A DNA stretch of 64,000 nucleotides from Nesterenkonia alba DSM 19423 (GCF_000421745.1 NZ_ATXP01000006.1:1-64000), one strand, 5' to 3'. Positions 14,131 to 23,998 are shown, counted from the stretch's first letter. Numbers and translations are program-made. Notes: generated from the letters alone by a model not told the origin.

Positions 14131-15201
14131 ATGGCCCACCAATGGCGCGGAGTGATCCGTGAGTACGCTGACCGCCTGCCGGTGACCGAGGACACTCGGG
14201 TCATCACCCTCGGGGAGGGCGGTACCCCGCTGGTGCACGCCCCGGCGCTCTCGGCACTGGTCGACGGTGAGGTCCACCTCAAGGTTGAGGGTATGAACCC
14301 CACCGGCTCCTTCAAGGACCGGGGGATGACCATGGCCATCACCGCGGCCGTGGCTGATGGTGCCAAAGCCGTGGTGTGTGCCTCTACCGGAAACACCTCG
14401 GCCTCAGCGGCGGCCTACGCTACCCAGGCGGGGCTGACCTGCGCGGTCCTCGTGCCCGCCGGACGAATTGCCATGGGTAAGCTCTCCCAGGCCATCGCCC
14501 ATGGGGCAGAGCTCATTCAGATTGACGGAAACTTCGACGACTGCCTCACTGTGGCGCGCAAACTCTCCGAAAACTACCCGGTCTTCCTGGTCAATTCCGT
14601 GAATCCGAACCGGATTGAGGGGCAGAAGACTGCGGCCTTCGAGGTTGTCGATGCACTCGGTGACGCTCCGGACTACCACTTGATGCCGGTGGGTAACGCC
14701 GGCAATATCACTGCCTACTGGAAGGGATACCGGGAGTACCACCAGGACGGACCCGCCCAGAGCGTGCCGACGCTCTGGGGTTTCCAAGCCGCAGGGGCCG
14801 CGCCGATCGTAGCCGGTCACCCCATCACCGAGCCCGATACAGTGGCCACCGCCATCCGGATCGGTAACCCTGCCTCCTGGGAGTTCGCCGAGGCAGCCCG
14901 CGATGAATCCGGCGGTGTGATCGAAGCGGTCACCGATGAGCAGATCCTCAGCGCTCATCGGTGGCTCTCCGCCAAGGAAGGGGTGTTCGTCGAGCCGGCC
15001 AGTGCGGCCGGGGTCGCCGGACTTATCGCCAAACACCAGGCCGGTGCAGTGCCTGCCGGTAAACAGTGGGTCATCACCGTCACCGGTCACGGCCTCAAAG
15101 ACCCCGACTGGGCACTGAAGAACGCCGACGGCTCCGATATTTCCCCCACCCAGCTGCCTGCCGACGTCGAAACCGTCGCCGGTGAGCTCGGACTCACCTG
15201 A
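14131..15201 (+). CDS. thrC: threonine synthase
   Basis: PLP enzyme of 356 residues converting O-phosphohomoserine to threonine. The PLP lysine is in [10 protein letters not shown] (about 55-64). [15 protein letters not shown] (about 90-104) forms the phosphate/PLP contact, and the C-terminal [11 protein letters not shown] is typical of the short actinobacterial form. ATG 14131 is preceded by CAGGAG. It is the third gene of the lysA-hom-thrC-thrB cluster, and its gene product acts immediately after ThrB. Confidence 0.96.
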   Translation: MAHQWRGVIREYADRLPVTEDTRVITLGEGGTPLVHAPALSALVDGEVHLKVEGMNPTGSFKDRGMTMAITAAVADGAKAVVCASTGNTSASAAAYATQAGLTCAVLVPAGRIAMGKLSQAIAHGAELIQIDGNFDDCLTVARKLSENYPVFLVNSVNPNRIEGQKTAAFEVVDALGDAPDYHLMPVGNAGNITAYWKGYREYHQDGPAQSVPTLWGFQAAGAAPIVAGHPITEPDTVATAIRIGNPASWEFAEAARDESGGVIEAVTDEQILSAHRWLSAKEGVFVEPASAAGVAGLIAKHQAGAVPAGKQWVITVTGHGLKDPDWALKNADGSDISPTQLPADVETVAGELGLT

Positions 15202-15215
15202 AAGCCAGGGACACT

Positions 15216-16259
15216 GTGGTCGGCGAACTCGGCAGACTCGGACAGGGCCTAGCCCCCGATGCGGCGGCAGGGGCTCCTGCGGCACATCTGAACGAACCAC
15301 TGGTGGCTCCGCGGTATTTCACGCTCACCGTCCCGGCCACCAGTGCCAACCTGGGGCCCGGCTATGACACCGCCGGACTAGCCCTTGACTTACGGGACAC
15401 CATCGAGGTGCAGGCCTCCCCGCGCCGGGATCCCGACCGAGCCGAGGTCGCCGTGACCGTCACCGGAGAGGGGTCTTCCGATCTACCGGCCGATGCGAGT
15501 CATCTGGTCATTAGCGTCGTCGAACGGATCCTCGCGGCCAAAGGATTCGCTCTACCGGATATGCACGTCACCGCGCACAACGTCATTCCCCACTCCCGTG
15601 GCCTGGGCTCTTCAGCGGCGGCGATTGCCACCGCCGTGGTGACCGCCGACCAGCTGTTACCTGATGGCCTCAGCGCCGATGAGCAGTTGCAGATCGGCTC
15701 GCGCATCGAAGGCCATCCCGATAATTACGTCCCTGCCCTGCGTGGGGGAGTTTCCATCGCCTGGCATGCCGGGGAGGACAGCAACGGTGCCTCGGTGTTC
15801 CGTGCCGCCGCGTTGAGGCACCACCCCGAGCTCAGATGCGTGGTGGCCGTGCCGGATTTCGTTCAGTCCACGCAGACCGCCAGGGACCTGCTGCCGGTGC
15901 AGATTCCTCACGGCACCGCGGCGAAGAACAGCTCCCGGGCAGCACTCCTGACCCATGCGCTGACTGAAGCCCCGGAACTGCTGCTCGATGCCACCGAGGA
16001 CTTCCTCCATCAGGAATACCGGAGGCAGGCGTTCCCCGCCTCTATGGCACTGCTGGACTCCTTGCGTCAGGCCGGATACGCCGCGGTGATTTCCGGTGCC
16101 GGGCCCGCAGTGCTGGTACTGACCACCCGCGCTGAAGCCACGGCGGTCGCCGAACACATCCGCAGCTGGGATGCCGAGCAGACCACGCCGAAGACGTTCA
16201 CCGCTCGAAACCTGCCAATAGCCCGCTCAGGTGCTACAGTGGAGACACATCAGCGGTGA
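15216..16259 (+). CDS. thrB: homoserine kinase
   Basis: GHMP-family kinase of 347 residues phosphorylating homoserine. The N-terminal VPATSANLGPGYDTAGLAL (about 34-52) and ATP-binding HSRGLGSSAAA (about 127-137) are diagnostic. GTG 15216 lies 14 nt after thrC. It gives a roughly 27-residue extension (Gly/Ala-rich) before the conserved region, so an internal start is possible, though no better one was seen. The 3' end contains the predicted rho promoter. Confidence 0.95.
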   Translation: MVGELGRLGQGLAPDAAAGAPAAHLNEPLVAPRYFTLTVPATSANLGPGYDTAGLALDLRDTIEVQASPRRDPDRAEVAVTVTGEGSSDLPADASHLVISVVERILAAKGFALPDMHVTAHNVIPHSRGLGSSAAAIATAVVTADQLLPDGLSADEQLQIGSRIEGHPDNYVPALRGGVSIAWHAGEDSNGASVFRAAALRHHPELRCVVAVPDFVQSTQTARDLLPVQIPHGTAAKNSSRAALLTHALTEAPELLLDATEDFLHQEYRRQAFPASMALLDSLRQAGYAAVISGAGPAVLVLTTRAEATAVAEHIRSWDAEQTTPKTFTARNLPIARSGATVETHQR

Positions 16260-16553
16260 TGCTTCAAGCGTCAACGGATTCGATCCAAAGATCGCCGCGA
16301 ATCTTTCGTGCGCAATGCACATTCTTCCCTGCCGGGGTTTTCCCCAGGTCCTGCTCCCAGCAGCAGGCACACAGTGCGGGACATCCATGTGAGGACACGA
16401 AAGGCTGAACGAGAAAGAGACGGTCACATCTGAAGTGCCGTCACTCAGATCGCAGGACACGCAGCGTAAGGGCCATCTCCGGGCGCGCTCAGCGATAGCG
16501 CCCCACAGCCCTGTGTTGCCACTACCTGCCCGACGAGGGAGAAGGAAACCTTC
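16212..16553 (+). promoter_or_regulatory. rho promoter and long leader
   Basis: CTGCCA (16212-16217), 17 bp, TACAGT (16235-16240) form a promoter inside the end of thrB, with a predicted start near 16247. This gives a leader of roughly 300 nt before GTG 16554 with no convincing ORF. The leader contains small hairpins, for example GGGG-TTTT-CCCC near 16337 and CTGCT-CCC-AGCAG near 16352, and C-rich unpaired stretches. Long leaders are usual for rho and are linked to autogenous control. That role is inference here. Confidence 0.55.
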
Positions 16554-18467
16554 GTGACAGACACCACTGCAGAGACTGCCCCGGCCGACAACGCTGCCAA
16601 CGGCGGACTCGCCGGGCTGAAACTCGCCCAGCTGAAGGCCCTGGCCTCCCAGCTAGGCATCCCCGGATCCTCTCGGATGCGTAAATCAGATCTGGTGGAT
16701 GCGATCTCCGCCCACCAGCGCGGCGGAGCCGTCGCCGACCGGGAGCAGAAGAAAGACGACACCTCCGCGGAGGAGAACGGGTCCGCTCAGCAGGCTGCGG
16801 CCGAGGAGAAGACCCCTCAGCGCAAGAACGGCCGTTCCCGTCGCGGTGCCTCCGCCCCGGCGGGCAGTCCCGAGGATGCTGCTGCCCAAGAGGGCAACGC
16901 CCAGGAGACTGCCGATCAGCAGCAGTCCAATGACCAGCAGAGCCAGCCGCGCCGCAGCGAGGAGACTCGGTCTGAAGGCAACCGGTCGGAGAACCGCGCT
17001 GAGGAAGAGGACCGTTCCGAAGAGAACCAGTCTGAAGGCGGACGGCGTCGGCGCAGCCGTGGACGCGGTGCCAGCGACGACCAGGACAACCGCTCCCACC
17101 AGGAGGGCGGCGGGCGTGACCGCAACCGCGGAAACGACCAGCAGCAGGACCGCTCCGGCCAGGACACCGATCAGCAGACCGATGACGCCGATGACGATTC
17201 GGCACAGAACCGTGACCGCAATGAGCGGCGCAGCCGGCGTCGGAACCGTAATGAGCGCGGCCGGCGTAACCGCAACCGCGGACCCGAGCACGACGGCGAC
17301 GAGCAGGTCAGCGACACCGACCAGCTGATCCCCATCGCCGGCATCCTCGATGTGCTGGACAACTACGCCTTCGTGCGGACCTCCGGTTATCTACCCGGCC
17401 AGAACGACGTCTACGTGTCCCTGCAGCAGGTGAAGAAGAACAACCTGCGCAAGGGCGATGTGGTGACCGGCTACATCAAGCCTCCCCACGAGAACCAGAA
17501 GAACAACAAGCGGCAAAAGTTCGCCGCCCTGGTCAAAGTGGAGAAGGTCAACGGCCGTCCCGTGGAGGCCAATACCGACCGAGTGGACTTCAGCAAGCTC
17601 ACCCCCCTCTACCCGCAGGAGCGGCTGCGCCTAGAGTCCAATGACCCCAAGGCGATCGGTCCCCGGGTCATCGACCTGATCTCCCCGATTGGTAAGGGAC
17701 AGCGCGGGCTCATCGTCTCCCCGCCCAAGGCCGGTAAGACGATGATCCTGCAGTCGGTGGCCAATGCCATCAAGCAGAACAACCCCGAAGTCCACCTGAT
17801 GATGGTGCTAGTCGATGAACGACCCGAAGAGGTCACCGACATGCAGCGGACCGTCGAAGGTGAGGTCATCGCCTCCACATTCGATCGGCCAGCTGATGAC
17901 CACACCACCGTCGCCGAATTGGCCATCGAACGGGCGAAGCGCCTGGTGGAACTCGGCAAAGACGTCGTCGTGCTGCTGGACTCTATGACCCGCCTGGGCC
18001 GGGCCTACAACCAGGCCGCCCCGGCTTCCGGTCGCATTCTTTCCGGTGGTGTCGACGCCTCGGCGCTCTACCCGCCCAAGCGGTTCTTCGGCGCGGCTCG
18101 CAACATCGAAAACGGTGGCTCACTGACCATCCTCGCCACCGCACTGGTGGAGACCGGGTCCAAGATGGATGAGGTCATCTTCGAGGAGTTCAAGGGCACC
18201 GGCAATATGGAGCTGCGGCTGTCCCGTCAGCTTGCCGACCGGCGGATCTTCCCCGCTGTGGACCTCAACGCCTCCTCCACCCGACGTGAGGAGAACCTCC
18301 TCTCCGCCGACGAAGTCAAGATCATGTGGAAGCTGCGCCGAGTCCTCTCCGGACTCGACCAGCAGCAGGGTCTTGAGCTGCTGATGTCCAAGCTGAAGGA
18401 AACCCAGTCCAACGCTGAATTCCTCATGCTCATCTCCAAGACCACGCTGGGAGAGAACGGCAAATAG
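16554..18467 (+). CDS. rho: transcription termination factor Rho
   Basis: Hexameric RNA helicase-translocase that terminates transcription, 637 residues. An N-terminal Rho-N helix bundle (about 18-55, [15 protein letters not shown]) is followed by a long low-complexity insertion (about 60-260) rich in Arg, Asp, Glu, Gln and Asn, including clusters such as [15 protein letters not shown]. Such insertions are typical of actinobacterial Rho and add RNA affinity. The primary RNA-binding domain ([20 protein letters not shown], about 263-282) follows, then the ATPase with Walker [11 protein letters not shown] (about 390-399) and Walker [20 protein letters not shown] 16554 is preceded by GAGGGAGAAGGA. 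Confidence 0.97.
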   Translation: MTDTTAETAPADNAANGGLAGLKLAQLKALASQLGIPGSSRMRKSDLVDAISAHQRGGAVADREQKKDDTSAEENGSAQQAAAEEKTPQRKNGRSRRGASAPAGSPEDAAAQEGNAQETADQQQSNDQQSQPRRSEETRSEGNRSENRAEEEDRSEENQSEGGRRRRSRGRGASDDQDNRSHQEGGGRDRNRGNDQQQDRSGQDTDQQTDDADDDSAQNRDRNERRSRRRNRNERGRRNRNRGPEHDGDEQVSDTDQLIPIAGILDVLDNYAFVRTSGYLPGQNDVYVSLQQVKKNNLRKGDVVTGYIKPPHENQKNNKRQKFAALVKVEKVNGRPVEANTDRVDFSKLTPLYPQERLRLESNDPKAIGPRVIDLISPIGKGQRGLIVSPPKAGKTMILQSVANAIKQNNPEVHLMMVLVDERPEEVTDMQRTVEGEVIASTFDRPADDHTTVAELAIERAKRLVELGKDVVVLLDSMTRLGRAYNQAAPASGRILSGGVDASALYPPKRFFGAARNIENGGSLTILATALVETGSKMDEVIFEEFKGTGNMELRLSRQLADRRIFPAVDLNASSTRREENLLSADEVKIMWKLRRVLSGLDQQQGLELLMSKLKETQSNAEFLMLISKTTLGENGK

Positions 18468-18478
18468 CACCCTGAGAT

Positions 18479-18520
18479 GACCCCGCCAGACTCCACTGTG
18501 GAGCACTGGCGGGGTCTTTT
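18479..18520 (+). terminator. rho intrinsic terminator
   Basis: Perfect 11-bp stem GACCCCGCCAG (18479-18489) with CTGGCGGGGTC (18506-18516), with an additional internal CTCCAC/GTGGAG pairing and a TTTT tail. It ends the rho transcript before prfA. Confidence 0.9.
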
Positions 18521-18568
18521 CAGATCTGTTGTCCCCGTCGTCGTCGTTCGAGAAGAAGAAAGTCACTG

Positions 18569-19669
18569 ATGAGCACTGAGATCAATCCACGCATGTTCGA
18601 CTCCGTCGACGCGCTGCTGGCCGAGCACGCCGAGATCCAGGAGCGAATGGCCGATCCCCAGACCCACAACGATCAGCGGTTGGCCCGCCGATTGGGACGC
18701 CGCTACGCCCAGCTCAACGGAATCGTGGAGGCACATAAGCGGTGGAAGAGCGTGCAGGATGATCTCGCTGCGGCCGAAGAGCTTGGCGCCGACGACGCCG
18801 AATTCGCTGCTGAAGTGCCGGGACTGCGCCAACAGCTCGACGAAGCTGCAGATAAGTTACTGCGCATGCTCATCCCACGCGATGAGAACGACGCCCGCAA
18901 CGCCATCATCGAGATTAAAGGTGGCGCCGGGGGAGACGAAGCCGCCATCTTTGCCGGGGATCTGCTGCGGATGTACACCCGCTACGCCGACTCCAAAGGA
19001 TGGAAGACCGAGCTGCTGGCCGCCACCCCCTCCGAAGCCGGCGGATACAAGGACGTTCAGGTCGCCATCAAGGGCAACTCCAACGACCCCGCCGAGGGGG
19101 TCTACGCCCACCTGAAGTTCGAAGGAGGGGTCCACCGAGTCCAGCGGGTTCCAGAAACCGAATCCCAGGGGCGTATCCACACCTCGGCAGCCGGAGTGCT
19201 GGTGATGCCGGAGGTCGACGAGCCCGAAGAGGTCGAGATCAACCCCAACGACCTGCGCATCGACTACTACCGTTCTTCTGGGCCGGGCGGCCAGAGCGTG
19301 AACACTACCGACTCCGCGGTGCGGATTACCCACGAACCCACCGGGATCGTGGTCTCTATGCAGAACGAGAAATCCCAGTTGCAGAACCGGGAAGCCGCCA
19401 TGCGCGTGCTGCGCTCGCGGTTGCTGGCCCACCAGCAGGAACAAATCGACGCTGAGAACGCTGAAGCCCGCAAATCCCAGGTCCGCACGATGGACCGCTC
19501 CGAACGCATCCGCACCTACAACTTCCCGGAGAACCGGATTGCCGATCACCGCACCGGCTACAAGGCCTACAACCTCGACGCGGTGATGAATGGAGATCTC
19601 GAAGCCGTCATCCAGTCCTGCATTCAGCTCGATGAGCAGGAACGCCTCGCCGCCCTGGCCGACCAGTGA
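18569..19669 (+). CDS. prfA: peptide chain release factor 1
   Basis: Recognises UAA and UAG stop codons and triggers peptidyl-tRNA hydrolysis, 366 residues. The GGQ loop is in [19 protein letters not shown] (about 236-254), and the protein has the expected coiled N-terminal domain. ATG 18569 is preceded by a purine-rich GAGAAGAAGAAAG. The stop codon is 4 nt before the start of prmC, whose product methylates the GGQ glutamine, so the two are translationally coupled. Confidence 0.97.
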   Translation: MSTEINPRMFDSVDALLAEHAEIQERMADPQTHNDQRLARRLGRRYAQLNGIVEAHKRWKSVQDDLAAAEELGADDAEFAAEVPGLRQQLDEAADKLLRMLIPRDENDARNAIIEIKGGAGGDEAAIFAGDLLRMYTRYADSKGWKTELLAATPSEAGGYKDVQVAIKGNSNDPAEGVYAHLKFEGGVHRVQRVPETESQGRIHTSAAGVLVMPEVDEPEEVEINPNDLRIDYYRSSGPGGQSVNTTDSAVRITHEPTGIVVSMQNEKSQLQNREAAMRVLRSRLLAHQQEQIDAENAEARKSQVRTMDRSERIRTYNFPENRIADHRTGYKAYNLDAVMNGDLEAVIQSCIQLDEQERLAALADQ

Positions 19670-19673
19670 CGCC

Positions 19674-20639
19674 GTGGATCTAGCAACGCTCATCCGGCAG
19701 GCTGCCAACCGCCTGCAGGCCGCCGGAGTCCCCACCCCGCGGGTTGACGCAGAGCTGCTGGCAGGTCACGTGCTCAACGCAGGGCGTGGGGAAATCCAGG
19801 CCCGGGCGATCACCGGAGGAGAGCTCTCACCCCAAGCCGCCGCCCGGTACGAGGAACTCGTCGCCGAGCGGGCCCGGCGCATTCCGCTCCAGCATCTCAC
19901 CGGCAGCACTGGGTTCCGTCAACTCAACCTGCAGGTGGGGCCGGGAGTCTTCATCCCTCGCCCAGAGACCGAGACCGTGGTGGAAGCAGCCCTAGCCGAA
20001 ATCGATGCGCTCATCGCTGCGGGAGTGGAGCATCCCCGGGTCATCGATCTGGGGACGGGATCTGGTGCCATTGCCGCCAGTATCGCCACCGAACGACCCC
20101 AGACCCAGGTGCACGCCGTGGAAGTCTCCGCGGAGGCTGCTGCGTGGGCCGAGCTGAACTTCAGGCAACTGCCTGCCGGTTCGGCGGCGGTCACCCTGCA
20201 CCGTGCCGACCTGCGTCAGCTGCCGGCCCAGCTGTTTGAGGAGAGGTTCGACGTCGTCGTCTCCAATCCTCCCTATATTCCGGAGAGTATGGAACCGGTG
20301 GATCCCGAAGTCGCCGAGCACGACCCCGAACTCGCCCTCTACGGCGGGGGAGAGGACGGTCTCGAACTGCCCCGTGCCGTCATTGCCACCGCGCTGAAGC
20401 TCCTGAGACCTGCCGGCTGGTTCATCCTGGAACACGCTGAGGTCCAGGCGGAGGCGCTGCAGCGGATCTGCCAGGCGGAGTCTGAGCTGCGGGAGGTCAC
20501 CACACACCGAGATCTCACCGGACGGCAACGGGCCACCTCGGCGCGGCTGGGAAGCACCATAAGGGACAGGAAGCTGGCCGAAGGCGCGCCGCATTCGGCG
20601 CAGACGCCCGGAGTGGGGGATACTACAGCGCGTGAGTGA
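19674..20639 (+). CDS. prmC: release factor glutamine methyltransferase PrmC
   Basis: SAM-dependent methyltransferase that modifies the GGQ glutamine of release factors, 321 residues. The SAM-binding motif VIDLGTGSGAIAASIA (about 123-138) and catalytic NPPY (about 197-200) are present, after an N-terminal helical domain that binds the release factor. GTG 19674 was chosen because it directly follows prfA. The open frame extends upstream into prfA (ATG 19590), but that part reads prfA out of frame. The 3' end overlaps tsaC by 8 nt. Confidence 0.95.
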   Translation: MDLATLIRQAANRLQAAGVPTPRVDAELLAGHVLNAGRGEIQARAITGGELSPQAAARYEELVAERARRIPLQHLTGSTGFRQLNLQVGPGVFIPRPETETVVEAALAEIDALIAAGVEHPRVIDLGTGSGAIAASIATERPQTQVHAVEVSAEAAAWAELNFRQLPAGSAAVTLHRADLRQLPAQLFEERFDVVVSNPPYIPESMEPVDPEVAEHDPELALYGGGEDGLELPRAVIATALKLLRPAGWFILEHAEVQAEALQRICQAESELREVTTHRDLTGRQRATSARLGSTIRDRKLAEGAPHSAQTPGVGDTTARE

Positions 20640-21294
20640 GACCTTCGACGTCACCGATCCTGCGGTACGCCAAGCCGGGTTGGCGGCCGCCCAAGAGGCT
20701 CTGCATCGTGGTGAGCCGGTGGTCCTGCCCACGGACACGGTCTACGGGATCGGCGTCGACGCCTTTTCTCCCCAAGCGGTGGCCGTGCTGCTCGCGGCCA
20801 AAGGACGCAGCCGTGCCATGCCGCCGCCGGTGCTGGTAGCCCGGGAAGAGGTCATGGATGCACTAGCCACGGAGATCCCGGACTCCGCCCGAGCACTCGC
20901 TGAGGCCTTCTGGCCAGGGCCGCTGACACTCATCTTGTCCGCTCAACCCTCTTTGGCCTGGGACTTGGGGGAAACTCGGGGCACTGTGGCGCTGCGAATG
21001 CCCGCCGATGAGCTGGCCCTCGAATTGCTCGGTCTCGTGGGGCCGATGGCTGTCTCCAGTGCTAATCGCACCGGTCAACCCGCCGCCACAACGGTGGAGC
21101 AGGCCCGCGACATGCTCGCCGAATCGGTGGCGGTCTATCTCGACGACGGCGAACGCAGCTCCACCCGGCCATCGACGATCCTCGACTGCACCCAGGGAGC
21201 ACCCGTGGTGGTGCGTGATGGGGCGCTGCCGTTGCACGAGCTGCAGGCCGTGGTTCCAGATGTGACCAGCGACGACGCCTCCACCGGCTCATGA
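20632..21294 (+). CDS. tsaC: threonylcarbamoyl-AMP synthase (Sua5/YrdC)
   Basis: Makes L-threonylcarbamoyladenylate from threonine, bicarbonate and ATP for t6A37 of ANN-decoding tRNAs, 220 residues. The YrdC-fold motifs PTDTVYGIGVDAFS (about 34-47) and KGRSRAMPPPVLV (about 60-72) are present, as are SSANRTGQPA (about 142-151) and a STILDC segment. GTG 20632 overlaps prmC. GATACT at 20619-20624, 7 nt before it, might also drive a leaderless transcript. The stop overlaps the wecA start (ATGA). Confidence 0.94.
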   Translation: MSETFDVTDPAVRQAGLAAAQEALHRGEPVVLPTDTVYGIGVDAFSPQAVAVLLAAKGRSRAMPPPVLVAREEVMDALATEIPDSARALAEAFWPGPLTLILSAQPSLAWDLGETRGTVALRMPADELALELLGLVGPMAVSSANRTGQPAATTVEQARDMLAESVAVYLDDGERSSTRPSTILDCTQGAPVVVRDGALPLHELQAVVPDVTSDDASTGS

Positions 21295-22448
21295 TCTACT
21301 TCCTCATCGTGCTGACCGTCTCTGCTGCGGTCAGCTACGCCCTGACACCACCGGTGCGCCATCTCAGCCTGGCTCTAGGGATCTATACCCCGATCCGCAC
21401 CCGCGATATCCACACCGAGGTCAAACCCCGGTGGGGCGGGTTAGCGATCTTCGTGGGACTGCTGTCCGGCCTGGCGGTCGCCGCGGCGACCCCCTATCTG
21501 CAAGGGATCTTCGATGAACTGACTCCCGTGGTGGGGGTCCTGCTGGCGATGACTCTCATCGTCATCACCGGCCTGGCTGATGACGCATGGGACATTCACT
21601 GGGCGATCAAGCTGCTGGCCCAGATCGGGGCCGGGGTCATCCTGGTCCTCCACGGCATCCAACTTGAAGTCGCGCCGGTGGGGTCGATCGGCGTCGGGGG
21701 CCCTGCAGTGCAGGCCACCCTCACCGTCTTCCTGGTGGTCCTGACCATCAATGCCTTCAACTTCATCGACGGGCTCGACGGGCTGGCCGCCGGTGTGGCA
21801 GCCCTTGGCGCGGCGGCCTTCTTCCTCTACACCTACCTACTGACGCTCTCCATTGAGGAATTCGACCCCTCTAACCTCGTCACACTGCTCATGGCGGCAC
21901 TGCTGGGGGCATGTTTGGGGTTCCTGCCGCATAATTTCCACCCCTCCCGCATCATCATGGGGGACACCGGGGCGATGCTGCTGGGTCTGGTGATGGTCAC
22001 CGGAGCGCTGAGTGTGACCGCCTCTTTGGAGCTGAATCCCGAGCATTTCCGATTCCGGAACATCCCAGCCTATATGCCGGTGTTGCTGCCGCTTGCGGTG
22101 ATGGTCCTTCCGCTGTTGGATCTGTTCCTGGCGGTGGTGCGCCGCACGATGCGGGGTAAGAGTCCCTTCAGCCCGGATCGAGGCCACCTCCACCATAAAC
22201 TGTTGGACTCGGGGTACTCACACCCCCAGGCGGTTTTACTGCTCTACCTGTGGGCCGGCATTGTGGCCTTCGGTTCGGTTTCCTATAACTTCCTGCCCTG
22301 GCAATGGGTCACCATGGGAATCGCTGTGGCCCTGACCGCCGCGACTGTGTTGACGCTGGGTCCCTGGTTGCGCCGCAGGGCTCGGCGAGCTCAGCGCGAA
22401 GCCATCCGACGCGCGTTGCAGGCCCGGAAGAGGGACAGCGAGACGTGA
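21291..22448 (+). CDS. wecA: undecaprenyl-phosphate GlcNAc-1-phosphate transferase family (WecA/MraY-like)
   Basis: Polytopic membrane glycosyl-1-phosphate transferase of 385 residues with about ten hydrophobic segments. It transfers a GlcNAc-1-P (or similar) unit to undecaprenyl phosphate, the first step of a lipid-linked wall polymer. Family motifs are GLADDAWDIHW (about 95-105), NAFNFIDGLDGLAAG (about 153-167), MGDTGAMLLG (about 223-232) and the cytoplasmic HLHHKLLDSG (about 300-309). The C-terminus is Arg-rich. It overlaps both tsaC and the next gene by 4 nt. WecA versus TagO-type use cannot be decided from sequence alone. Confidence 0.9.
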   Translation: MIYFLIVLTVSAAVSYALTPPVRHLSLALGIYTPIRTRDIHTEVKPRWGGLAIFVGLLSGLAVAAATPYLQGIFDELTPVVGVLLAMTLIVITGLADDAWDIHWAIKLLAQIGAGVILVLHGIQLEVAPVGSIGVGGPAVQATLTVFLVVLTINAFNFIDGLDGLAAGVAALGAAAFFLYTYLLTLSIEEFDPSNLVTLLMAALLGACLGFLPHNFHPSRIIMGDTGAMLLGLVMVTGALSVTASLELNPEHFRFRNIPAYMPVLLPLAVMVLPLLDLFLAVVRRTMRGKSPFSPDRGHLHHKLLDSGYSHPQAVLLLYLWAGIVAFGSVSYNFLPWQWVTMGIAVALTAATVLTLGPWLRRRARRAQREAIRRALQARKRDSET

Positions 22449-22879
22449 GCAGCCTGAAGCGGAACAAGCACGACCCACGGCATGGGGCCTGGGGGCGAAT
22501 GCTGAAAGCCGCCACCGTGTGGAGCACTCTGGTCGTGGCGTTGTTCAGCGCGGGGGCCTTCCTCTTCTCCGGGGTAGAAGCCACCGTCTCTGTGCTTGTC
22601 GGCGGTGGGTTGGTCATTGTGCTCTATGTTCCATCCATCTGGGTGGTTGACTTCGCTGAACGGCGTTCCCCGGATTTGTCGATCACCTTGTATCTGCTCT
22701 TCTTTGTCCTGAAATTCGTCGGTATCGGCTTTCTCTTGGCCGTTGTCCCGTTACCGGTCTGGCTGAGTCTGCCGTGGGGCGGATCAGCCGGGGTCGCGGT
22801 GGTCGTGGTGTGGCAGGTGGCGTCTGTCTATGTTTTTAGCCAGATGCGGCTGCAGATCGCCCCTGCGCAGGAGTCGTAG
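22445..22879 (+). CDS. AtpI-like membrane protein preceding the ATP synthase operon
   Basis: Small 144-residue protein with four hydrophobic segments (about 23-40, 45-65, 76-98, 104-128) after a basic N-terminus (SLKRNKHDPRHG). GTG 22445 overlaps the wecA stop as GTGA. An open frame continues upstream to ATG 22304, but that is a shadow of wecA. A small polytopic protein directly upstream of atpB is the typical place of AtpI/UncI, an assembly factor for the c-ring. Sequence similarity is weak, so this assignment rests mainly on topology and position. Confidence 0.75.
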   Translation: MSSLKRNKHDPRHGAWGRMLKAATVWSTLVVALFSAGAFLFSGVEATVSVLVGGGLVIVLYVPSIWVVDFAERRSPDLSITLYLLFFVLKFVGIGFLLAVVPLPVWLSLPWGGSAGVAVVVVWQVASVYVFSQMRLQIAPAQES

Positions 22880-22914
22880 AGGCCCGTGGTGGCCTTCGTC
22901 AAGTACGACTCTAT

Positions 22915-22945
22915 TTGCCTGTAGTTCTACAGAATGTAGTACTGT
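22915..22945 (+). promoter_or_regulatory. atp operon promoter with TTCTAC-N5-GTAGTA dyad
   Basis: TTGCCT (22915-22920) and TACTGT (22940-22945) form a promoter with 19-bp spacing. Between them lies TTCTAC-AGAAT-GTAGTA (22925-22941), also readable as CTACA-N3-TGTAG. It is joined to a perfect dyad CTGTAG-TT-CTACAG (22919-22932). The same 17-bp pattern recurs upstream of ctaC and ctaE. The remaining 150 nt to atpB is a leader with no ORF I can support. Confidence 0.55.
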
Positions 22946-23098
22946 TTAGTGCGCAGCTCCGACGTGCGCTAGTTCACCTTCAGTTTGATAGGCTGGATGA
23001 CAGGCGCATGGTGGGATTCCTGCGCGCACTTGCTAACTTCTCGCACAGAACGAACCTCTCTCCTGAGGCTTCGTCGACGACCGATGAGAGGACCAGCG

Positions 23099-23911
23099 TT
23101 GTCTACGCTTGCCCTGAGCGCCGCCGATGGAGGCGAGTTTCAGCCCCCTACTATTAATGACACCCACTTGCCCGAGATTCTCCCCTGGGGTGCTGAGTGG
23201 GGAGAGGGGATCCTCGGCAAGAACGGTCTTGTTCTTCTGGCGTCTGTGGTGGTGATCTGGGCGTTCTTCCATTTCGCTATCCGTCGGCAGTCACTGGTGC
23301 CCACCCGGACTCAGTTCATTGCCGAAGGAATCTACGGCTTTGTGCGCAACTCCCTGGGGCGCGACATCCTGGGTGAGAAGTACTTCAAACCCTGGGTGCC
23401 CTTCCTCTTTGCTGTGTTTACGTTCATTCTGGTGAACAACCTCATGGGTGCTATCCCGGTCATCCAGATGCCGAGCTTCTCCCACGCCGGTCCCGCCTAT
23501 GTGATGGCCGGCATTATTTATGTCACCTGGATCGGGGTGGGCATTCAAAAGCACGGGTTGCGTTACTTCAAGTTGGTCTGCATCCCCTCAGGCGTGCCGT
23601 GGTATGTGATGCCGGTGATGATCCCGCTGGAGATCATCTCCAACTTCATTGTCCGGCCCCTGACGCACTCCCTGCGTGTGATGGCTGTGATGCTGGCCGG
23701 CCACATGATCGTGATGATCGCGGCCTCCGGTGCGGAGTTCTTGGTGACGCAACAGGACAACATTTTCCTCAACGCCACCGGCATCATCGTGCTGATCGGC
23801 TTCGTGCCCCTGTACTTCCTCGAGTTGCTGCTGATGGTCTTGCAAGCATTCGTCTTTGCCCTGCTGACCGCCATTTATCTGCAGGGCGCCATTGAGGCTG
23901 ACGCGCACTAG
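23099..23911 (+). CDS. atpB: ATP synthase subunit a
   Basis: Fo proton-channel subunit, about 270 residues with five or six membrane helices. The conserved helix IVRPLTHSLRVMAVMLAGHM carries the essential Arg next to the c-ring, and the final helix ELLLMVLQAFVFALLTAIYL is typical. I chose TTG 23099 because GAGAGGA (23086-23092) sits 6 nt upstream and the N-terminus then matches actinobacterial AtpB (STLALSAADGGEFQPPTIND). ATG 23084 is in frame but lacks a ribosome binding site. First gene of atpBEFHAGDC. Confidence 0.95.
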   Translation: MSTLALSAADGGEFQPPTINDTHLPEILPWGAEWGEGILGKNGLVLLASVVVIWAFFHFAIRRQSLVPTRTQFIAEGIYGFVRNSLGRDILGEKYFKPWVPFLFAVFTFILVNNLMGAIPVIQMPSFSHAGPAYVMAGIIYVTWIGVGIQKHGLRYFKLVCIPSGVPWYVMPVMIPLEIISNFIVRPLTHSLRVMAVMLAGHMIVMIAASGAEFLVTQQDNIFLNATGIIVLIGFVPLYFLELLLMVLQAFVFALLTAIYLQGAIEADAH

Positions 23912-23998
23912 CGCTGCAGCTGACCTGAAGAACTTCCAACTGAATAGACCCGCACGAAAGCGCCGGATCTCCCGGCACCTTCACAAGAAAGAGAGCAC

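Noticed and set aside
12709-14277. A 522-codon minus-strand ORF opposite hom
   Set aside because: Same shadow effect of GC-rich third positions; hom on the plus strand is unambiguous.
23084-23098. ATG 23084 as the atpB start
   Set aside because: No ribosome binding site at a proper distance, while GAGAGGA stands 6 nt before TTG 23099. It remains possible.
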